Shown here piece by piece: positions 44,343 to 54,888 of a stretch of DNA of 64,000 bases (its first letter is position 1; every line of letters starts with the position of its first letter). The notes under the pieces are model-generated. The model searched no databases. It had not been told where the DNA came from and saw only the letters and a list, made by a program, of their open reading frames with translations. The translations under genes and the position numbers were made by a program. Origin of the DNA: Roseobacter sp. (GTDB lineage Bacteria > Pseudomonadota > Alphaproteobacteria > Rhodobacterales > Rhodobacteraceae); NCBI GenBank assembly GCA_024636475.1, contig JAGXHA010000063.1:62001-126000 (forward strand), given 5' to 3'.

Positions 44343-46478
44343 ATGGCCGAACGATCCTTTAAACAAGAAGTAGAGCATCTGCGCAAAGGCGACGGAGAAG
44401 TGTTCACAGGCGAAGGCATTCTGGCGATCACCAAGGCGCTGCTGGAAAATGGTGTTGGCTATGTCGGCGGTTATCAGGGTGCTCCGATCAGTCACCTGAT
44501 GGACGTTCTTGCCGATGCGCAGGATCTGCTGGGCGAACTGGGCGTCCGGTTCGAAGCGAATGCAAGCGAAGGGGCCGCTGCCGCGATGCTGGCTGCCTCT
44601 GTCCACTATCCGATACGGGGTGCCGTGACCTTCAAGGGGCCGGTGGGCGTGAATGTTGCTTCGGACGCACTGGCAAACCTTAGTTCTTCGGGTGTGACGG
44701 GCGGCGCGCTGGTCATCGTGGGCGAGGATTACGGCGAAGGATCGTCGATCATGCAAGAACGCTCCCACGCTTTTGCCATGAAATCGCAATTCTGGATGCT
44801 GGACCCGCGCCCGAACCTGCCCAGCATCACCAAGGCGGTGAAGGACGGGTTTGAACTGTCCGAAGCCAGCAACACTCCGGTGATGCTGATGGTGCGCATC
44901 CGGTCCTGTCACGTTACCGGCAGTTTCGAGACGCGCGATAACGTGCCCCCGCCGCTAAGTGTGCGCGACGCGCTGTCGAACCCGCGCAGTGATTTCGCCC
45001 GTGTCGTGCTGCCCCCGATGAGCTATCTGCACGAGCAGGACAAGATCAAGAACCGCTGGCCCGCTGCCGAGGCGTTCATCGTCGATAACAAGCTGAACGA
45101 GGTGTTCGGCCCAGATAAGGCGTCGCTTGGCATCATCGTTCAGGGCGGGATGTACAACGGGGTCGTCCGCGCGTTGCAGCGTCTTGGGCTGGCCGATATC
45201 TACGGCAATAGCGAAGTGCCACTTTACGTTCTGAACGTCACTTATCCGCTGGTTAGAGCCGAATTTGATCGCTTCTGCAACGGCAAGGATCACGTTTTGG
45301 TGGTTGAAGAAGGCCAGCCAGATTTCATTGAACAGCAGCTTGGCAGTTTCCTTTATAAGTCGCGCAGCACTGTAAACCTGCACGGCAAGGATATGCTGCC
45401 GATGGCGGGTGAATACACCGGGCAGGTGATGCTGGACGGCGTTACCACGTTCCTTAAAACCGCAGCGCCCGATCTGCTGCCCGGCAAGGTGCGTGCGCCG
45501 AATGCAGAAGCGCTGCAAATTCCCGACCTGTCCAAGACCGTGCCGATCCGCCCACCGGGATTTTGCACTGGCTGCCCCGAACGTCCCATCTTTGCGGCGA
45601 TGAAACTGACCGAACAGGAACTGGGAAAGCACCAGATCAGCGGCGACATTGGTTGCCACCTTTTCGCCGCGCTTCCCCCGTTCGAGATTGGCGGCGCAAC
45701 CATGGGTTATGGCCTTGGCCCCGCGTCAAACGCCGCTTTTGACGGTGGTGGCGAACGGCGGGCGATTTCGATTCTGGGGGATGGCGGTTTCTGGCACAAT
45801 GGCCTCAGTTCTTCGATCGGGAACATGGTGTTCAACAAATCCGATACGGTGGCTGTGATCGTTGATAATTATTATTCCGCCGCGACCGGTGGTCAGGACG
45901 TGCTGTCCAGCCGCGCAAAAAACGATACCAAATCAACGAATAATCCCATTTCTGCCGCGCTTAAGGGCGTTGGTGTTGAATGGATCCGCCAGATTGACCG
46001 CACCTATGACGTCGGCAAGGTTCGTGAAGTTTTGCGCGAGGCACTGACGACCGATTATGCGGGGCCAAAGGTCATTGTCGCCTCGTCTGAATGCATGCTG
46101 AACAAACAACGGCGCGAGAAACCGTTGCGCAATCAGGCGATCAAGGAAGGCCGCCGCGTCGATATCCCCCGGTTTGGTGTCGACCCCGACGTTTGCACCG
46201 GTGACCACGCCTGCATTCGTTTGTCCGGTTGCCCATCGCTGTCGCTGAAAAAGCTGGACGATCCGCTGCGCGACGATCCGGTGGCGCATATTGACCAAAC
46301 CTGTGTCGGCTGCGGCAACTGTGGAGAGGTAGCTGATACGGCTATTCTCTGCCCGTCCTTTTATCAGGCCGATGTCGTGCATAACCCAACAGGGTTCGAG
46401 GCCTGGCGCGCGAAACAGCGTGGCAAGGTCATCGGCTGGCTGCAATCACGCCGTGCGGCGAAACGGCTTGCGCTGTGA
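44343..46478 (+). CDS. iorA: Indolepyruvate ferredoxin oxidoreductase, alpha subunit
   Basis: IorA carries thiamine diphosphate and iron-sulfur clusters and decarboxylates aryl-pyruvates (from Trp, Phe, Tyr) oxidatively to aryl-acetyl-CoA. The 711-residue protein has the N-terminal PYR-type domain (GVGYVGGYQGAPISHLMDVL), cysteine-rich PGFCTGCPERPIFAAM, the TPP-binding ISILGDGGFWHNGL with VDNYYSAATGGQD, and a C-terminal ferredoxin-like domain with TGDHACIRLSGCPSL and CVGCGNCGEVADTAILCPSF. It is translationally coupled to iorB (GTGA). Subfamily specificity for indole- versus phenylpyruvate cannot be read from sequence. Confidence 0.92.
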   Translation: MAERSFKQEVEHLRKGDGEVFTGEGILAITKALLENGVGYVGGYQGAPISHLMDVLADAQDLLGELGVRFEANASEGAAAAMLAASVHYPIRGAVTFKGPVGVNVASDALANLSSSGVTGGALVIVGEDYGEGSSIMQERSHAFAMKSQFWMLDPRPNLPSITKAVKDGFELSEASNTPVMLMVRIRSCHVTGSFETRDNVPPPLSVRDALSNPRSDFARVVLPPMSYLHEQDKIKNRWPAAEAFIVDNKLNEVFGPDKASLGIIVQGGMYNGVVRALQRLGLADIYGNSEVPLYVLNVTYPLVRAEFDRFCNGKDHVLVVEEGQPDFIEQQLGSFLYKSRSTVNLHGKDMLPMAGEYTGQVMLDGVTTFLKTAAPDLLPGKVRAPNAEALQIPDLSKTVPIRPPGFCTGCPERPIFAAMKLTEQELGKHQISGDIGCHLFAALPPFEIGGATMGYGLGPASNAAFDGGGERRAISILGDGGFWHNGLSSSIGNMVFNKSDTVAVIVDNYYSAATGGQDVLSSRAKNDTKSTNNPISAALKGVGVEWIRQIDRTYDVGKVREVLREALTTDYAGPKVIVASSECMLNKQRREKPLRNQAIKEGRRVDIPRFGVDPDVCTGDHACIRLSGCPSLSLKKLDDPLRDDPVAHIDQTCVGCGNCGEVADTAILCPSFYQADVVHNPTGFEAWRAKQRGKVIGWLQSRRAAKRLAL

Positions 46479-48007
46479 ACGCCTTGCTGCCCCAACAGCC
46501 ACAAGACGCGCGGACGGCGCAGATCACCAAGCTGGCGGTCATGGCGGTTGGTGGGCAGGGTGGTGGCGTGCTGACTGGCTGGATCGAAATGCTGGCGCGC
46601 GCGCAAGGCCATGATGTGCAGGCGACCAGCGTGGCGGGCGTTGCGCAGCGCACAGGTGCGACGATCTATTGCATCGAGATGACACCCAAGACCGAGCGGC
46701 AGCCGATCTTCGCCCTCGCTCCGTCAGCGGGCGACGTTGATATCCTGATCGCGGCCGAGATGATGGAGGTGGGCCGCGCGGTGTTGCGCGGTTTCGTGAC
46801 ACCGGACCGCACGACGCTGATCGGATCGACCCACCGCGCCTTGGCCGTGTCGGAAAAGACGGTGCCAGGCGACGGGATCGCCAATGCCGATGAGGTGCAG
46901 GCTGCTGCCGAAATCGCAGCACAGAGACTGATTCTAGCGGATATGGAGGCGCTCGCGGTTGCGCAGGGCTCCGTCATTTCCGCAACCCTTTTTGGTGCGC
47001 TCGCGGCCTCCGCCACGCTCCCCTTTCCCCGTGACGCGTTCGAAGATGCCATTCGCCGCAGTGGCAAAGGGGTAGAGGCCAGCCTGCGCGCCTTTGCCGC
47101 CGGTTTCGATGCCGCGATGCAAGGTGAGGCAGTGATTGAGGCCCCTCCAAAAGCGGCACCGCAGGTCAGTGGACCACTGGACAAGCTTGCCGACTGGCAA
47201 AAGCTGGCGGACCGGATTGAACGCATGCCACAGCCCGCGCAAGCCATGGCGTTGGCAGGATTGCGCAAGGTGGTTGATTTTCAGGACTGCTCTTATGGTG
47301 CTGCCTATCTTGACCGGCTTGATCATATCATCGCCATGGATAGTGCCAGATCTGGCTGGCAGCTTAGTATCGAGGCCGCTAAATATGTCGCCAATGCAAT
47401 GGCTTATGACGACATCATTCGCGTGGCCGACATCAAGACCCGCGGCCCGCGCTTTGATCGTATCCGCGATGAAATGGGCGCGGCACCCGATCAAGTCATG
47501 CAGCTTACCGAATATTTCCACCCCCGCGCGGAAGAGATCGCGGGCCTTCTGCCGGCGTCGCTTGGCAAGCGGATCGAAGGCAACCCGAAGGCTATGGCGC
47601 GGCTGGATCGCTGGTTTGGCAAGGGGCGGCGTCTGCGCACCGACAGCCTGCCTGCATTTGCCTTGCTGCATATCCTTGGCGGACTGAAGTCCTACCGCCT
47701 GAAAACGCGCCGTCACGCTGTGGAAATGGTGCATCTTGATCTGTGGCTGGACCGGAGCCTTGCGTGCCTGAATGCCGATTATGCGCTTTCGGTCGAGCTG
47801 CTTAAATGCCGCCGTCTGATCAAAGGGTATTCCGACACCCACGCGCGGGGGCTGACGAAGTTCGACACGGTCATGAACGCTGCTGAGCTGCTGAAAGGGC
47901 GCGATGACGCCGCGAAATGGATCGCCCGCCTGCGCGAAGCAGCGCTTCAGGATCCAGAAGGCAAAGCGCTTTCTGGTGCGTTAGAGACTGTTCGAAGCTT
48001 TACCTAA
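46475..48007 (+). CDS. iorB: Indolepyruvate oxidoreductase beta subunit with large C-terminal extension
   Basis: The first ~190 residues are the gamma/beta-type oxidoreductase domain (KLAVMAVGGQGGGVLTGWIE, VQATSVAGVAQRTGATIYCI, LIAAEMMEVGRAVLRGFV) that partners IorA. The remaining ~300 residues form a helical extension typical of the long proteobacterial IorB (DUF6537-type), absent from the ~200-residue archaeal subunit; its role is not known. The start is GTG overlapping the iorA stop. The 3' end overlaps the opposing 2H-phosphoesterase-like gene by 27 bp. Confidence 0.88.
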   Translation: MNALLPQQPQDARTAQITKLAVMAVGGQGGGVLTGWIEMLARAQGHDVQATSVAGVAQRTGATIYCIEMTPKTERQPIFALAPSAGDVDILIAAEMMEVGRAVLRGFVTPDRTTLIGSTHRALAVSEKTVPGDGIANADEVQAAAEIAAQRLILADMEALAVAQGSVISATLFGALAASATLPFPRDAFEDAIRRSGKGVEASLRAFAAGFDAAMQGEAVIEAPPKAAPQVSGPLDKLADWQKLADRIERMPQPAQAMALAGLRKVVDFQDCSYGAAYLDRLDHIIAMDSARSGWQLSIEAAKYVANAMAYDDIIRVADIKTRGPRFDRIRDEMGAAPDQVMQLTEYFHPRAEEIAGLLPASLGKRIEGNPKAMARLDRWFGKGRRLRTDSLPAFALLHILGGLKSYRLKTRRHAVEMVHLDLWLDRSLACLNADYALSVELLKCRRLIKGYSDTHARGLTKFDTVMNAAELLKGRDDAAKWIARLREAALQDPEGKALSGALETVRSFT

Positions 48008-48670
48008 CGCAAATCTTGCGACTTCGGCGAACTGGCCCTCTGCATCGTCAGCACATAGCGTCAGGCTGTCGACGACAAAGGGCTGTGGAATCGCGTCACC
48101 TAGATAATCCAGTACCGCATCCCGAACGGGTTGCTGGTCTGAATCGGCAAGCGGGCCGGTCAGGGTGATGTGAAAGCGGAAATGCTCCAGCACATGGGGA
48201 TAGCCCCAATCTTGCAAATACTGCCGTTGCTGTGGCGAAAGTTGCGGCCTGTTCTTACGGGCAAATTCCGCATCGCTCATCGGTGCGCGAAAGCCATCCA
48301 GCGCCCTGACCGTATTGGCAGCGAGGTTCGTCAAGGTGCCCGCATCCCCAACGGGCGTCAGCGCCAAAAACCGACCGATCTGCGACAGCGCCAGCCCGTC
48401 AAGTTGCACCCTGTTCTGACCTGCACAAAACGCGGCAAGCGCATCTGCTAGCTTGGTCTCACTTTTGCAATCTGCCAGAAAGAACGGTGCCTTCACCGTC
48501 CCGTGCAGCCCGTATTTCCGTGGTCTTTCAGTCGCTTTGGCGATGTCCACCGCAACAGTGGGATGCGCCACAGGGATACCCCGCGTCACATCCCAGCCCA
48601 GCCAGGCGGCACCCAATCGGGCCAGATCACCGGGCGGGGGCGTGTAATAGATGGCATACCTGTTGAGCAT
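47981..48670 (-). CDS. DUF1045 / 2H phosphoesterase-like protein
   Basis: The 229-residue protein has the two HxT/S motifs of the 2H phosphoesterase superfamily: YGLHGTVKAPF (about residues 60-70) and FRFHITLTGPL (about 165-175). This matches the DUF1045 family, which is often found in phosphonate-use operons. No phosphonate genes are visible here, so its substrate is unknown. I used the ATG at 48670 (MLNRYAIYY), preceded by AAGGG; an earlier start adds eight residues. It converges with iorB. Confidence 0.82.
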   Translation of the reverse strand: MLNRYAIYYTPPPGDLARLGAAWLGWDVTRGIPVAHPTVAVDIAKATERPRKYGLHGTVKAPFFLADCKSETKLADALAAFCAGQNRVQLDGLALSQIGRFLALTPVGDAGTLTNLAANTVRALDGFRAPMSDAEFARKNRPQLSPQQRQYLQDWGYPHVLEHFRFHITLTGPLADSDQQPVRDAVLDYLGDAIPQPFVVDSLTLCADDAEGQFAEVARFALGKASNSL

Positions 48671-48715
48671 GGCTGTTTCCCTTCCGGCGCACACTAACCC
48701 CGGAAAGGTTACAGT

Positions 48716-50014
48716 TCAAAGATAGCGGTTCACCAGATTTTCCAGCGATTCCTGACGCCCCGACGCGGGCTGCGGGTTCAGGTCATCGGCCCTGACCTGC
48801 GCGTTGATCGCCTCAAGGTCGCTTTGCATCAATCCCTGACCTCGCGCTGACCCCCATCCGGCATATCTGGCCTCGCGCGCTGCCTCCAGCTTGCCATCTT
48901 CCAGCATCTTTGCCGCTGCTTTCAATCCACGTGCGCAGACATCCATCGCGCCGACATGGGCAAGGATCAGATCCTGCGCATCCAGTGACTGCCGGCGCAA
49001 TTTGGCGTCGAAATTGGTGCCGCCGGTCGTAAATCCGCCCGCCTTCAGCACTTCGTAATAGGCGAGCGCGACTTCGGGGACGGAGTTGGGGAATTGATCG
49101 GTGTCCCAACCAGACTGGTAGTCATTCCGGTTCATGTCGATGGACCCGAAGATGCCAAGCGCAGATGCCAGTGCAAGCTCGTGCTCAAATGAATGCCCGG
49201 CCAAGATCGCGTGACCCTGCTCGATGTTCACCTTCACCTCACCCTCAAGCCCGAAATCCTTAAGAAAACCGTAAACTGTGGCAACGTCATAATCATACTG
49301 ATGTTTCGTCGGTTCCTGCGGTTTAGGCTCTATCAGGATTGTTCCCTTGAACCCGATCTTATGGGCATAATCGACGGTCATTTGCAGGAAACGCCCCGCC
49401 TGCTGGCGCTCGCGCTTCATGTCGGTGTTGAGCAAGGTTTCATAGCCTTCGCGCCCACCCCACAGCACATAGTTTTCGCCGCCCAGTTTGTGGGTCGCGT
49501 CGAGACATTCCTTCACCGTCGCGGCGGCATAGGCGAATACGTCGGGGTCGGGGTTGGTGGCGGCACCGGACATATAACGGCGGTTCGAAAACAGGTTGGC
49601 GGTACCCCAAAGCAGCTTGGTGCCTGTCTGCTCCATCTTTTCGCCAAAGTAATCCGTGATTTCATGCAGGCGTGCGGTGCTTTCGGCGAAGGTATCGCCC
49701 TCGGGGCGCACATCGGCGTCGTGAAAGCAGAAATAGGGCTGGCCAAGGATCTTGAACATATCAAAGGCTGCATCGGCCTTTGTGCGGGCGTGATCCATCG
49801 TGTCGCCGAACCATGGGCGTAGGAAGGTTTGCCCCCCAAACGGATCGCCTCCCTCCCACGCGAAGCTGTGCCAATAGGCGACGGCAAAGCGCAGATGCTC
49901 GGCCATCGTTTTGCCCATCACCACTTCCTCGGGGTTATAGCTGCGATAGGCGAAATCATGGGTCGCGTCGGGGTCAAAGGTGATCGTCGGGATGCCGTCG
50001 AAAAAATTAGTCAT
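48716..50014 (-). CDS. xylA: D-xylose isomerase
   Basis: XylA interconverts D-xylose and D-xylulose using two divalent metals. The 432-residue product matches the long (class II) type with [28 protein letters not shown] (the catalytic His-Asp pair), [32 protein letters not shown] (metal ligands) and [15 protein letters not shown] lies upstream of the ATG at 50014; longer readings have no family match. It is the last gene of the xylFHGBA operon, 22 bp after xylB. Confidence 0.96.
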   Translation of the reverse strand: MTNFFDGIPTITFDPDATHDFAYRSYNPEEVVMGKTMAEHLRFAVAYWHSFAWEGGDPFGGQTFLRPWFGDTMDHARTKADAAFDMFKILGQPYFCFHDADVRPEGDTFAESTARLHEITDYFGEKMEQTGTKLLWGTANLFSNRRYMSGAATNPDPDVFAYAAATVKECLDATHKLGGENYVLWGGREGYETLLNTDMKRERQQAGRFLQMTVDYAHKIGFKGTILIEPKPQEPTKHQYDYDVATVYGFLKDFGLEGEVKVNIEQGHAILAGHSFEHELALASALGIFGSIDMNRNDYQSGWDTDQFPNSVPEVALAYYEVLKAGGFTTGGTNFDAKLRRQSLDAQDLILAHVGAMDVCARGLKAAAKMLEDGKLEAAREARYAGWGSARGQGLMQSDLEAINAQVRADDLNPQPASGRQESLENLVNRYL

Positions 50015-50036
50015 ATAAGGGGTCCTTTGATGGGGT

Positions 50037-51470
50037 TCAGCGCAGGTTCTTGACCGCGCGATATGTCTCGGAATAGCGGGCGTGTGCATCGTAGAAAGCA
50101 CCTACCAAGCTGGTATCAGGCTCTATCACGCGCGAAATCGGCGGTGGCACGGCAAGGGTGGTTCCTTCGCCTGTGGCGGCCATGCGGCCAAGCCGGGCCG
50201 CGCCAAGGGCCGCGCCAAAGTCACCGGCAGCTGGCAGTTGGATCGGCATGTTCAGGGAGGTGGCAATCGCTTTAAGCCAGTAGTCGGACTTTGATCCGCC
50301 ACCTACCGCGATCATGCTGTCGATCTGTGTGCCGGTTTGGTTCATCGCGTCGAAACTGTCGCGCAGCGCGTGGGTGACGCCTTCCATCACGGCGCGGGTC
50401 ATGGCGGCGCGATCTGTTGCGTGACCCAGATGTAGGAAACCGGCCCTGATCTGCGTATCGTTATGCGGTGTCCGTTCTCCGCCAAGATACGGCATGAATA
50501 ACGTCCGACCGGGCGCTTGCAGCGCACCCAAACCGGAGGTCAGCGCCTGCGCCTTAACGTTCATCACGCTGGCCAGCCAGTTGAGGGAATCCGTGGCCGA
50601 CAGGATCACACCCATCTGATGCCAAAGCCCCGGCAGCGCGTGGCAAAAACTGTGCAGCGCGCTTTCGGGGGCGGCGGCATAGGCGGGCGTGGCGGCGAAA
50701 AGCACACCGGATGTGCCCAGCGAAACGAAGGCTTGTCCCGGTTTCACAACGCCCATACCAATGGCAGACGCTGCGTTGTCACCGCCGCCACCGGCGACAG
50801 GAATACCCTCTGGAAGGCCAAATTTCTGCGCAGAAGGGCCGCTTAGTGTCCCAGAAACCTCTGACCCCTCAACCAGCGTGGTCATCTGCGCGCGGGTCAG
50901 TCCTGATTTTGCCAGCAGATCATCGGACCAGTCGCGTTTTCCCATATCCAACCATGACGTACCGGACGCATCCGACATATCGGACACGGCATCGCCCGTC
51001 AGCCAGAACCGCAAGGCATCCTTGGGCAGCAGCACTTTGTCGATTTGCGCAAAAACCTCCGGCTCGTTCCGGCGGACCCATTCGACCTTCGGGGCGGTAA
51101 ACCCCGGGAAAACGATGTTTCCGGTAAGATCGCGCCAGATTTGATCGCTGTCCATCTCTGCCGCCTCGACCGATGCGCGGGTGTCGTTCCACAGCATACA
51201 GGGGCGCAGCGCGCGGCCATCGCGACCCATCAATGTCGCTCCGTGCATGTGACCGCTTAGCCCGATGCCCTGAACACCGCCTAGATCGACGCCCAAACCG
51301 GCGATTGCGGCGGCGCAGGCGGTGAACCAATCATCAGGGTTTTGTTCGCTCCAACCGTCGTAGGGACGCGTCACTTGCAAGGGCGCAACCGCCTCTGCCA
51401 CGATCCGTTCATTTTCGTCGACCAACAGGGCCTTTAGCCCCGATGTGCCCAGATCAAGGCCCAAAAACAT
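50037..51470 (-). CDS. xylB: Xylulokinase
   Basis: XylB phosphorylates D-xylulose to xylulose-5-phosphate, which enters the pentose phosphate pathway. The 477-residue FGGY-type kinase starts [18 protein letters not shown] (phosphate-1 loop), with [44 protein letters not shown] and the adenosine segment [18 protein letters not shown]. It lies between xylG and xylA. Confidence 0.96.
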   Translation of the reverse strand: MFLGLDLGTSGLKALLVDENERIVAEAVAPLQVTRPYDGWSEQNPDDWFTACAAAIAGLGVDLGGVQGIGLSGHMHGATLMGRDGRALRPCMLWNDTRASVEAAEMDSDQIWRDLTGNIVFPGFTAPKVEWVRRNEPEVFAQIDKVLLPKDALRFWLTGDAVSDMSDASGTSWLDMGKRDWSDDLLAKSGLTRAQMTTLVEGSEVSGTLSGPSAQKFGLPEGIPVAGGGGDNAASAIGMGVVKPGQAFVSLGTSGVLFAATPAYAAAPESALHSFCHALPGLWHQMGVILSATDSLNWLASVMNVKAQALTSGLGALQAPGRTLFMPYLGGERTPHNDTQIRAGFLHLGHATDRAAMTRAVMEGVTHALRDSFDAMNQTGTQIDSMIAVGGGSKSDYWLKAIATSLNMPIQLPAAGDFGAALGAARLGRMAATGEGTTLAVPPPISRVIEPDTSLVGAFYDAHARYSETYRAVKNLR

Positions 51471-51491
51471 GGTATTCCCCTTTATCAGAGC

Positions 51492-52235
51492 CTAGGCAGC
51501 GTCTCGTGCCTTGCCCATGATGATCATGCTCAAGATGTCATCTTCGGTCACATCACCAACCTTTTCGGTCCCGATCAACGCGCCGTTTTTCATCACCGAC
51601 ACGCGGTCGCACAGGTCCAGCATTTCGCGGGTGTCGTGGCTGATCAGGAAAATGCCCAGACCTTGGGCCTTCAGTTCCTTGATCAGGTCGGCAACCATCT
51701 TGCTTTCGTGAACACCCAAGGCGGCAGTCGGTTCATCCATGATCAGGATCTTGGCGTTGAAATAGACCGCACGCGCAATCGCAACCGATTGCCGCTGACC
51801 ACCGGAAAGTGCTGAAACAGGCTCACTTATCTTTTTGAAGTTCGGGTTAAGGCGCGCCATGATCTTGCGCGTCTCGGCCTCCATCTGTGCGTCATCAACC
51901 AGACCGAAACGGTTGGTCAACTCTCGCCCCAGAAACAGGTTGCTTGGCGCATCTAGGTTATCGGCCAAGGCCAGCGTTTGGTAAATCGTCTCGATGTTAT
52001 GGCGACGCGCGTCACGAGGGGACTGGATGTTGACTTTCTTGCCTTCAATCCAGATTTCGCCCTCGTCCATCTGGTACGCACCGGCCAAAATCTTGATCAG
52101 CGTCGATTTGCCAGCACCGTTGTGACCCAGCAGGCCGACCACTTCGCCGGGATGAAGGTCAAGCGAGACATTATCGACAGCGCGCACACCACCAAAGGAC
52201 AGCGAGATATTCTTGAGTTCAACTAAAGGTGTCAT
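51492..52235 (-). CDS. xylG: Xylose ABC transporter ATP-binding protein (single-domain XylG)
   Basis: The 247-residue ABC ATPase powers D-xylose import. It has Walker [19 protein letters not shown]-loop [12 protein letters not shown], signature [16 protein letters not shown], Walker [12 protein letters not shown] and the H-loop ISHD. Only one ATPase domain is present, unlike the two-domain E. coli XylG; the single-domain form is common in alphaproteobacteria. GGGAGG precedes two consecutive ATGs; I used the second, which abuts the xylH stop. Confidence 0.92.
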   Translation of the reverse strand: MTPLVELKNISLSFGGVRAVDNVSLDLHPGEVVGLLGHNGAGKSTLIKILAGAYQMDEGEIWIEGKKVNIQSPRDARRHNIETIYQTLALADNLDAPSNLFLGRELTNRFGLVDDAQMEAETRKIMARLNPNFKKISEPVSALSGGQRQSVAIARAVYFNAKILIMDEPTAALGVHESKMVADLIKELKAQGLGIFLISHDTREMLDLCDRVSVMKNGALIGTEKVGDVTEDDILSMIIMGKARDAA

Positions 52236-53548
52236 CATTTCCCTCCCGTGCGGCGGCGATAGACAATGTCGATCCAAACGGCGAGGACCAGGACAGCCCC
52301 CACAACGATATTTTGCAACGGTGCGTCGACCCCCACCATGGCCATGCCGGATTGCAGCGATTGCATGATGAGCGCGCCAAGGATCGCGCCGTGAATTGTA
52401 CCGATCCCGCCGGCAAGTGCTGTTCCGCCAATCACGGCGGCAGCAATCACGCGCAGTTCGTCCAGCGTACCGATATCGTTCGAGTGGTTGGTCAGGCGGG
52501 CAGAGGCGACGACCGCGGATAGTGCCACGAGTGCGCCCATCAGCGCAAAAATCTTGACTGTCAGAAGTCGCGTGTTGATCCCCGACAGTTCTGCCGCGTC
52601 AGGATTGCCACCTGTCGCAAAGATATAGCGCCCCAGCCGCGTGCGTTTTGCCAGAACAGTCATCCCAATCGCGATCGCGATCAGCAACAAAACCGAATAA
52701 GGAATGCCGTAAGCGGCGGTGTAGTTGTCGGGCATCACCTCGCCCCTTGCTTCAAACTCGCGCAGCAGGCGGGCGGTGGGGACTTCGTAGGCGTTCAGGA
52801 TTGCGACAAAGCCAAGGATACCAACGGCGATGACCACGCCCACAAGCGCTTCGGCCCAAAGTGGCTTGACCGGAAACTCGTGGTTGACCTTGTTGCGGCG
52901 CGAAGACCATAGAGCCCAAAGTGCGACGATCACAGCAATGATGCCAATAACCCAAGACCAGGTTTCGCCCACTGTACCGTTAATTCCGCCAAATTTTTGA
53001 AAGGTGTCATCCAGTGGCCCGATTGTCTGGCCGTCTGTCATGTACCATGCCACGTTGCGCCAGATCAGCAGGCCGCCAAGGGTCACGATAAAGGCAGGGA
53101 TTGTCAGATATCCGATAAGCCAGCCCTGAAACGCACCAATGAATGCTCCAACGACCAGACCTACGGCGATGGCAATCCAAGGCGTTAGCGGATGGCCCAG
53201 ACCAAGCCCAAACATTTTGGGCAGAAGATCCGTTTGCGTCACCGCCATCGCGGCCGAGCATGTGGCAAGCATCGCACCCACAGACAGATCAATGTGGCGC
53301 GTGACGATCACAAAGACCATTCCGGTTGCCATAATCGCAACGCTCACAGTCTGAATCGTCAGGTTAAAGATATTGCGTGGCGTCAGAAAACGGCCATCGG
53401 TCAAGACGTTGAACACCAGACAGACCAGAATAAAGGCACCGATCATGCCCAACAGGCGCGTATCGATTTCAAGCTGCGTAAGAAAAGACCGCTTGGGTTT
53501 GGCCGCCGATGGACGGGTGCTGGTTCCGGCTGTGGATGAATCTGTCAT
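52235..53548 (-). CDS. xylH: Xylose ABC transporter permease XylH
   Basis: The 437-residue membrane protein has about ten hydrophobic segments and the sugar-permease motif of the BPD_transp_2 family ([58 protein letters not shown]). A hydrophilic N-terminus precedes the first membrane helix. I used the ATG at 53548 (MTDSSTAG) with GGAAG upstream. It lies 114 bp after xylF, and that gap contains a hairpin. Confidence 0.94.
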   Translation of the reverse strand: MTDSSTAGTSTRPSAAKPKRSFLTQLEIDTRLLGMIGAFILVCLVFNVLTDGRFLTPRNIFNLTIQTVSVAIMATGMVFVIVTRHIDLSVGAMLATCSAAMAVTQTDLLPKMFGLGLGHPLTPWIAIAVGLVVGAFIGAFQGWLIGYLTIPAFIVTLGGLLIWRNVAWYMTDGQTIGPLDDTFQKFGGINGTVGETWSWVIGIIAVIVALWALWSSRRNKVNHEFPVKPLWAEALVGVVIAVGILGFVAILNAYEVPTARLLREFEARGEVMPDNYTAAYGIPYSVLLLIAIAIGMTVLAKRTRLGRYIFATGGNPDAAELSGINTRLLTVKIFALMGALVALSAVVASARLTNHSNDIGTLDELRVIAAAVIGGTALAGGIGTIHGAILGALIMQSLQSGMAMVGVDAPLQNIVVGAVLVLAVWIDIVYRRRTGGK

Positions 53549-53622
53549 TTGATTTGCTTCCGGCTTGAGGCGCAGGTCTTTCAGCGTCCAGATTTTCAAT
53601 CTGCGCATGAAAGGAAGAAGGG

Positions 53623-53653
53623 GCGCATCCCGACGGCTAAGGCCGGGATGCGC
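53623..53653 (-). terminator. Intercistronic hairpin between xylF and xylH
   Basis: GCGCATCCCG (53623-53632) and CGGGATGCGC (53644-53653) form a perfect 10-bp stem with an 11-nt loop, starting 9 bp after the xylF stop. Reading the minus strand, the stem is followed by CCCCTTCTTCC, a pyrimidine run rather than a clean U-tract. It is best read as a partial terminator or mRNA 3'-end stabiliser that raises xylF levels over the membrane components. Confidence 0.7.
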
Positions 53654-53662
53654 AGATCGTGT

Positions 53663-54685
53663 TTACTCGCAGGCGTCGACACCGGAAACGCCTTGGCACA
53701 GCGCTTCTTTAGTGATCCAGCCAGCGTCCAGAACACTGTTCAGGTTGTCGATGGTGATTGGCATCGGTGCAAGGAACTTGGCCCACAGGGTTGTTCCAGC
53801 TGGCGATGTCCATTCGGATGCGCCTTCAATGTCTGCCATGTCTGCACCGCTCGCAAGAGCAACGGCGATTTCAGCGGCGTTCTTGCCCAGATCGCGGGCA
53901 TCTTTCCAAACACTGACCGTTTGCGTGCCCATTGCAACGCGGTTCAACGCAGCGTGGTCGCCATCTTGGCCAGACACAGGTGTGCCTTCCATGCCTTGTG
54001 CTGTGAGTGCCGCAATCGCGCCACCAGCTGTACCGTCGTTGGATGCGACAACAGCATCAACCTTGTTGTCTTGCGCGGTCAGGATCTGCTCCATGTTGCG
54101 CTGAGCGTTGGCTGGCAGCCAGCCATCGGTGTAGGCTTCGGCAACGATGGTAATGTCACCCGAGTCAATTGCAGCTTGCAGCACTTCTTGCTGGCCGCCG
54201 CGCAGGAAATCGGCGTTCGGATCGGTGGGCGAGCCCTTGATCATCACGTAGTTGCCCTTTGGCATGACATTCATAACTGCTTGAGCCTGCATGCGACCGA
54301 CTTCGACGTTGTCAAAGGTCAGGTAAAAGGCGCGCGGGTCTTCGATCAGACGGTCGTAGCCGACAACCGGAATGCCTTCATCGGCAGCGGCTGTGATGGC
54401 GGGGCCAATCGCCTGGCTGTCTTGTGCCAGAATGATCAGGGCATCGACGCCTTGGGCGATCAGGCTTTCCACATCGGAAAGCTGCTTGGCGGACGACGAT
54501 TGTGCATCGGCGCTGACATAGGTCGCGCCGACGGCTTCAAGCGCGGCCTTGATCGCGGCTTCGTCAGTTTTCCAGCGTTCTTCCTGAAAGTTGGACCAGC
54601 TGACGCCGACGGTGATGTCTTGGGCCGTGGCGGCTGTGGTGAATCCAGCAGTGGCGACAGCCGCTGCCATAAAGAGTTTACGCAT
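53663..54685 (-). CDS. xylF: Xylose ABC transporter periplasmic binding protein XylF
   Basis: XylF captures D-xylose in the periplasm. The 340-residue protein has a Sec signal peptide ([22 protein letters not shown], cleaved near Ala-Gln) and the two-lobe sugar-binding fold ([81 protein letters not shown]). It is the first gene of the operon and divergent from xylR. The C-terminus holds two cysteines ([14 protein letters not shown]) that may form a disulfide. Confidence 0.96.
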   Translation of the reverse strand: MRKLFMAAAVATAGFTTAATAQDITVGVSWSNFQEERWKTDEAAIKAALEAVGATYVSADAQSSSAKQLSDVESLIAQGVDALIILAQDSQAIGPAITAAADEGIPVVGYDRLIEDPRAFYLTFDNVEVGRMQAQAVMNVMPKGNYVMIKGSPTDPNADFLRGGQQEVLQAAIDSGDITIVAEAYTDGWLPANAQRNMEQILTAQDNKVDAVVASNDGTAGGAIAALTAQGMEGTPVSGQDGDHAALNRVAMGTQTVSVWKDARDLGKNAAEIAVALASGADMADIEGASEWTSPAGTTLWAKFLAPMPITIDNLNSVLDAGWITKEALCQGVSGVDACE

Positions 54686-54761
54686 TTCTTTCCTCCCAGA
54701 TGAAATGTCCCGATGTCGTGTGTGGCATCGGATTCTTCGTACAATGAGGTTGCGCGTTTTA

Positions 54762-54797
54762 ATTCAGTTGTCAAAATAAATTTTTACAAAACTGAAT
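54762..54797. promoter_or_regulatory. Candidate XylR operator in the xylF-xylR gap
   Basis: ATTCAGTT (54762-54769) and AACTGAAT (54790-54797) are perfect inverted arms separated by 20 bp of very AT-rich sequence, which also holds nested GTCAAAA/TTTTTAC. A further TTTGACA (54803-54809) mirrors TGTCAAA (54769-54775). Placement between divergent xylF and xylR fits binding of the ROK repressor. Confidence 0.55.
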
Positions 54798-54888
54798 AAT
54801 AATTTGACAGGGATGGGTAAAACACGGCCTATTTTGATGGATGAGTATCCATATTTTTGGATTGAGCGATCTGATGGGAGTATAAAGT

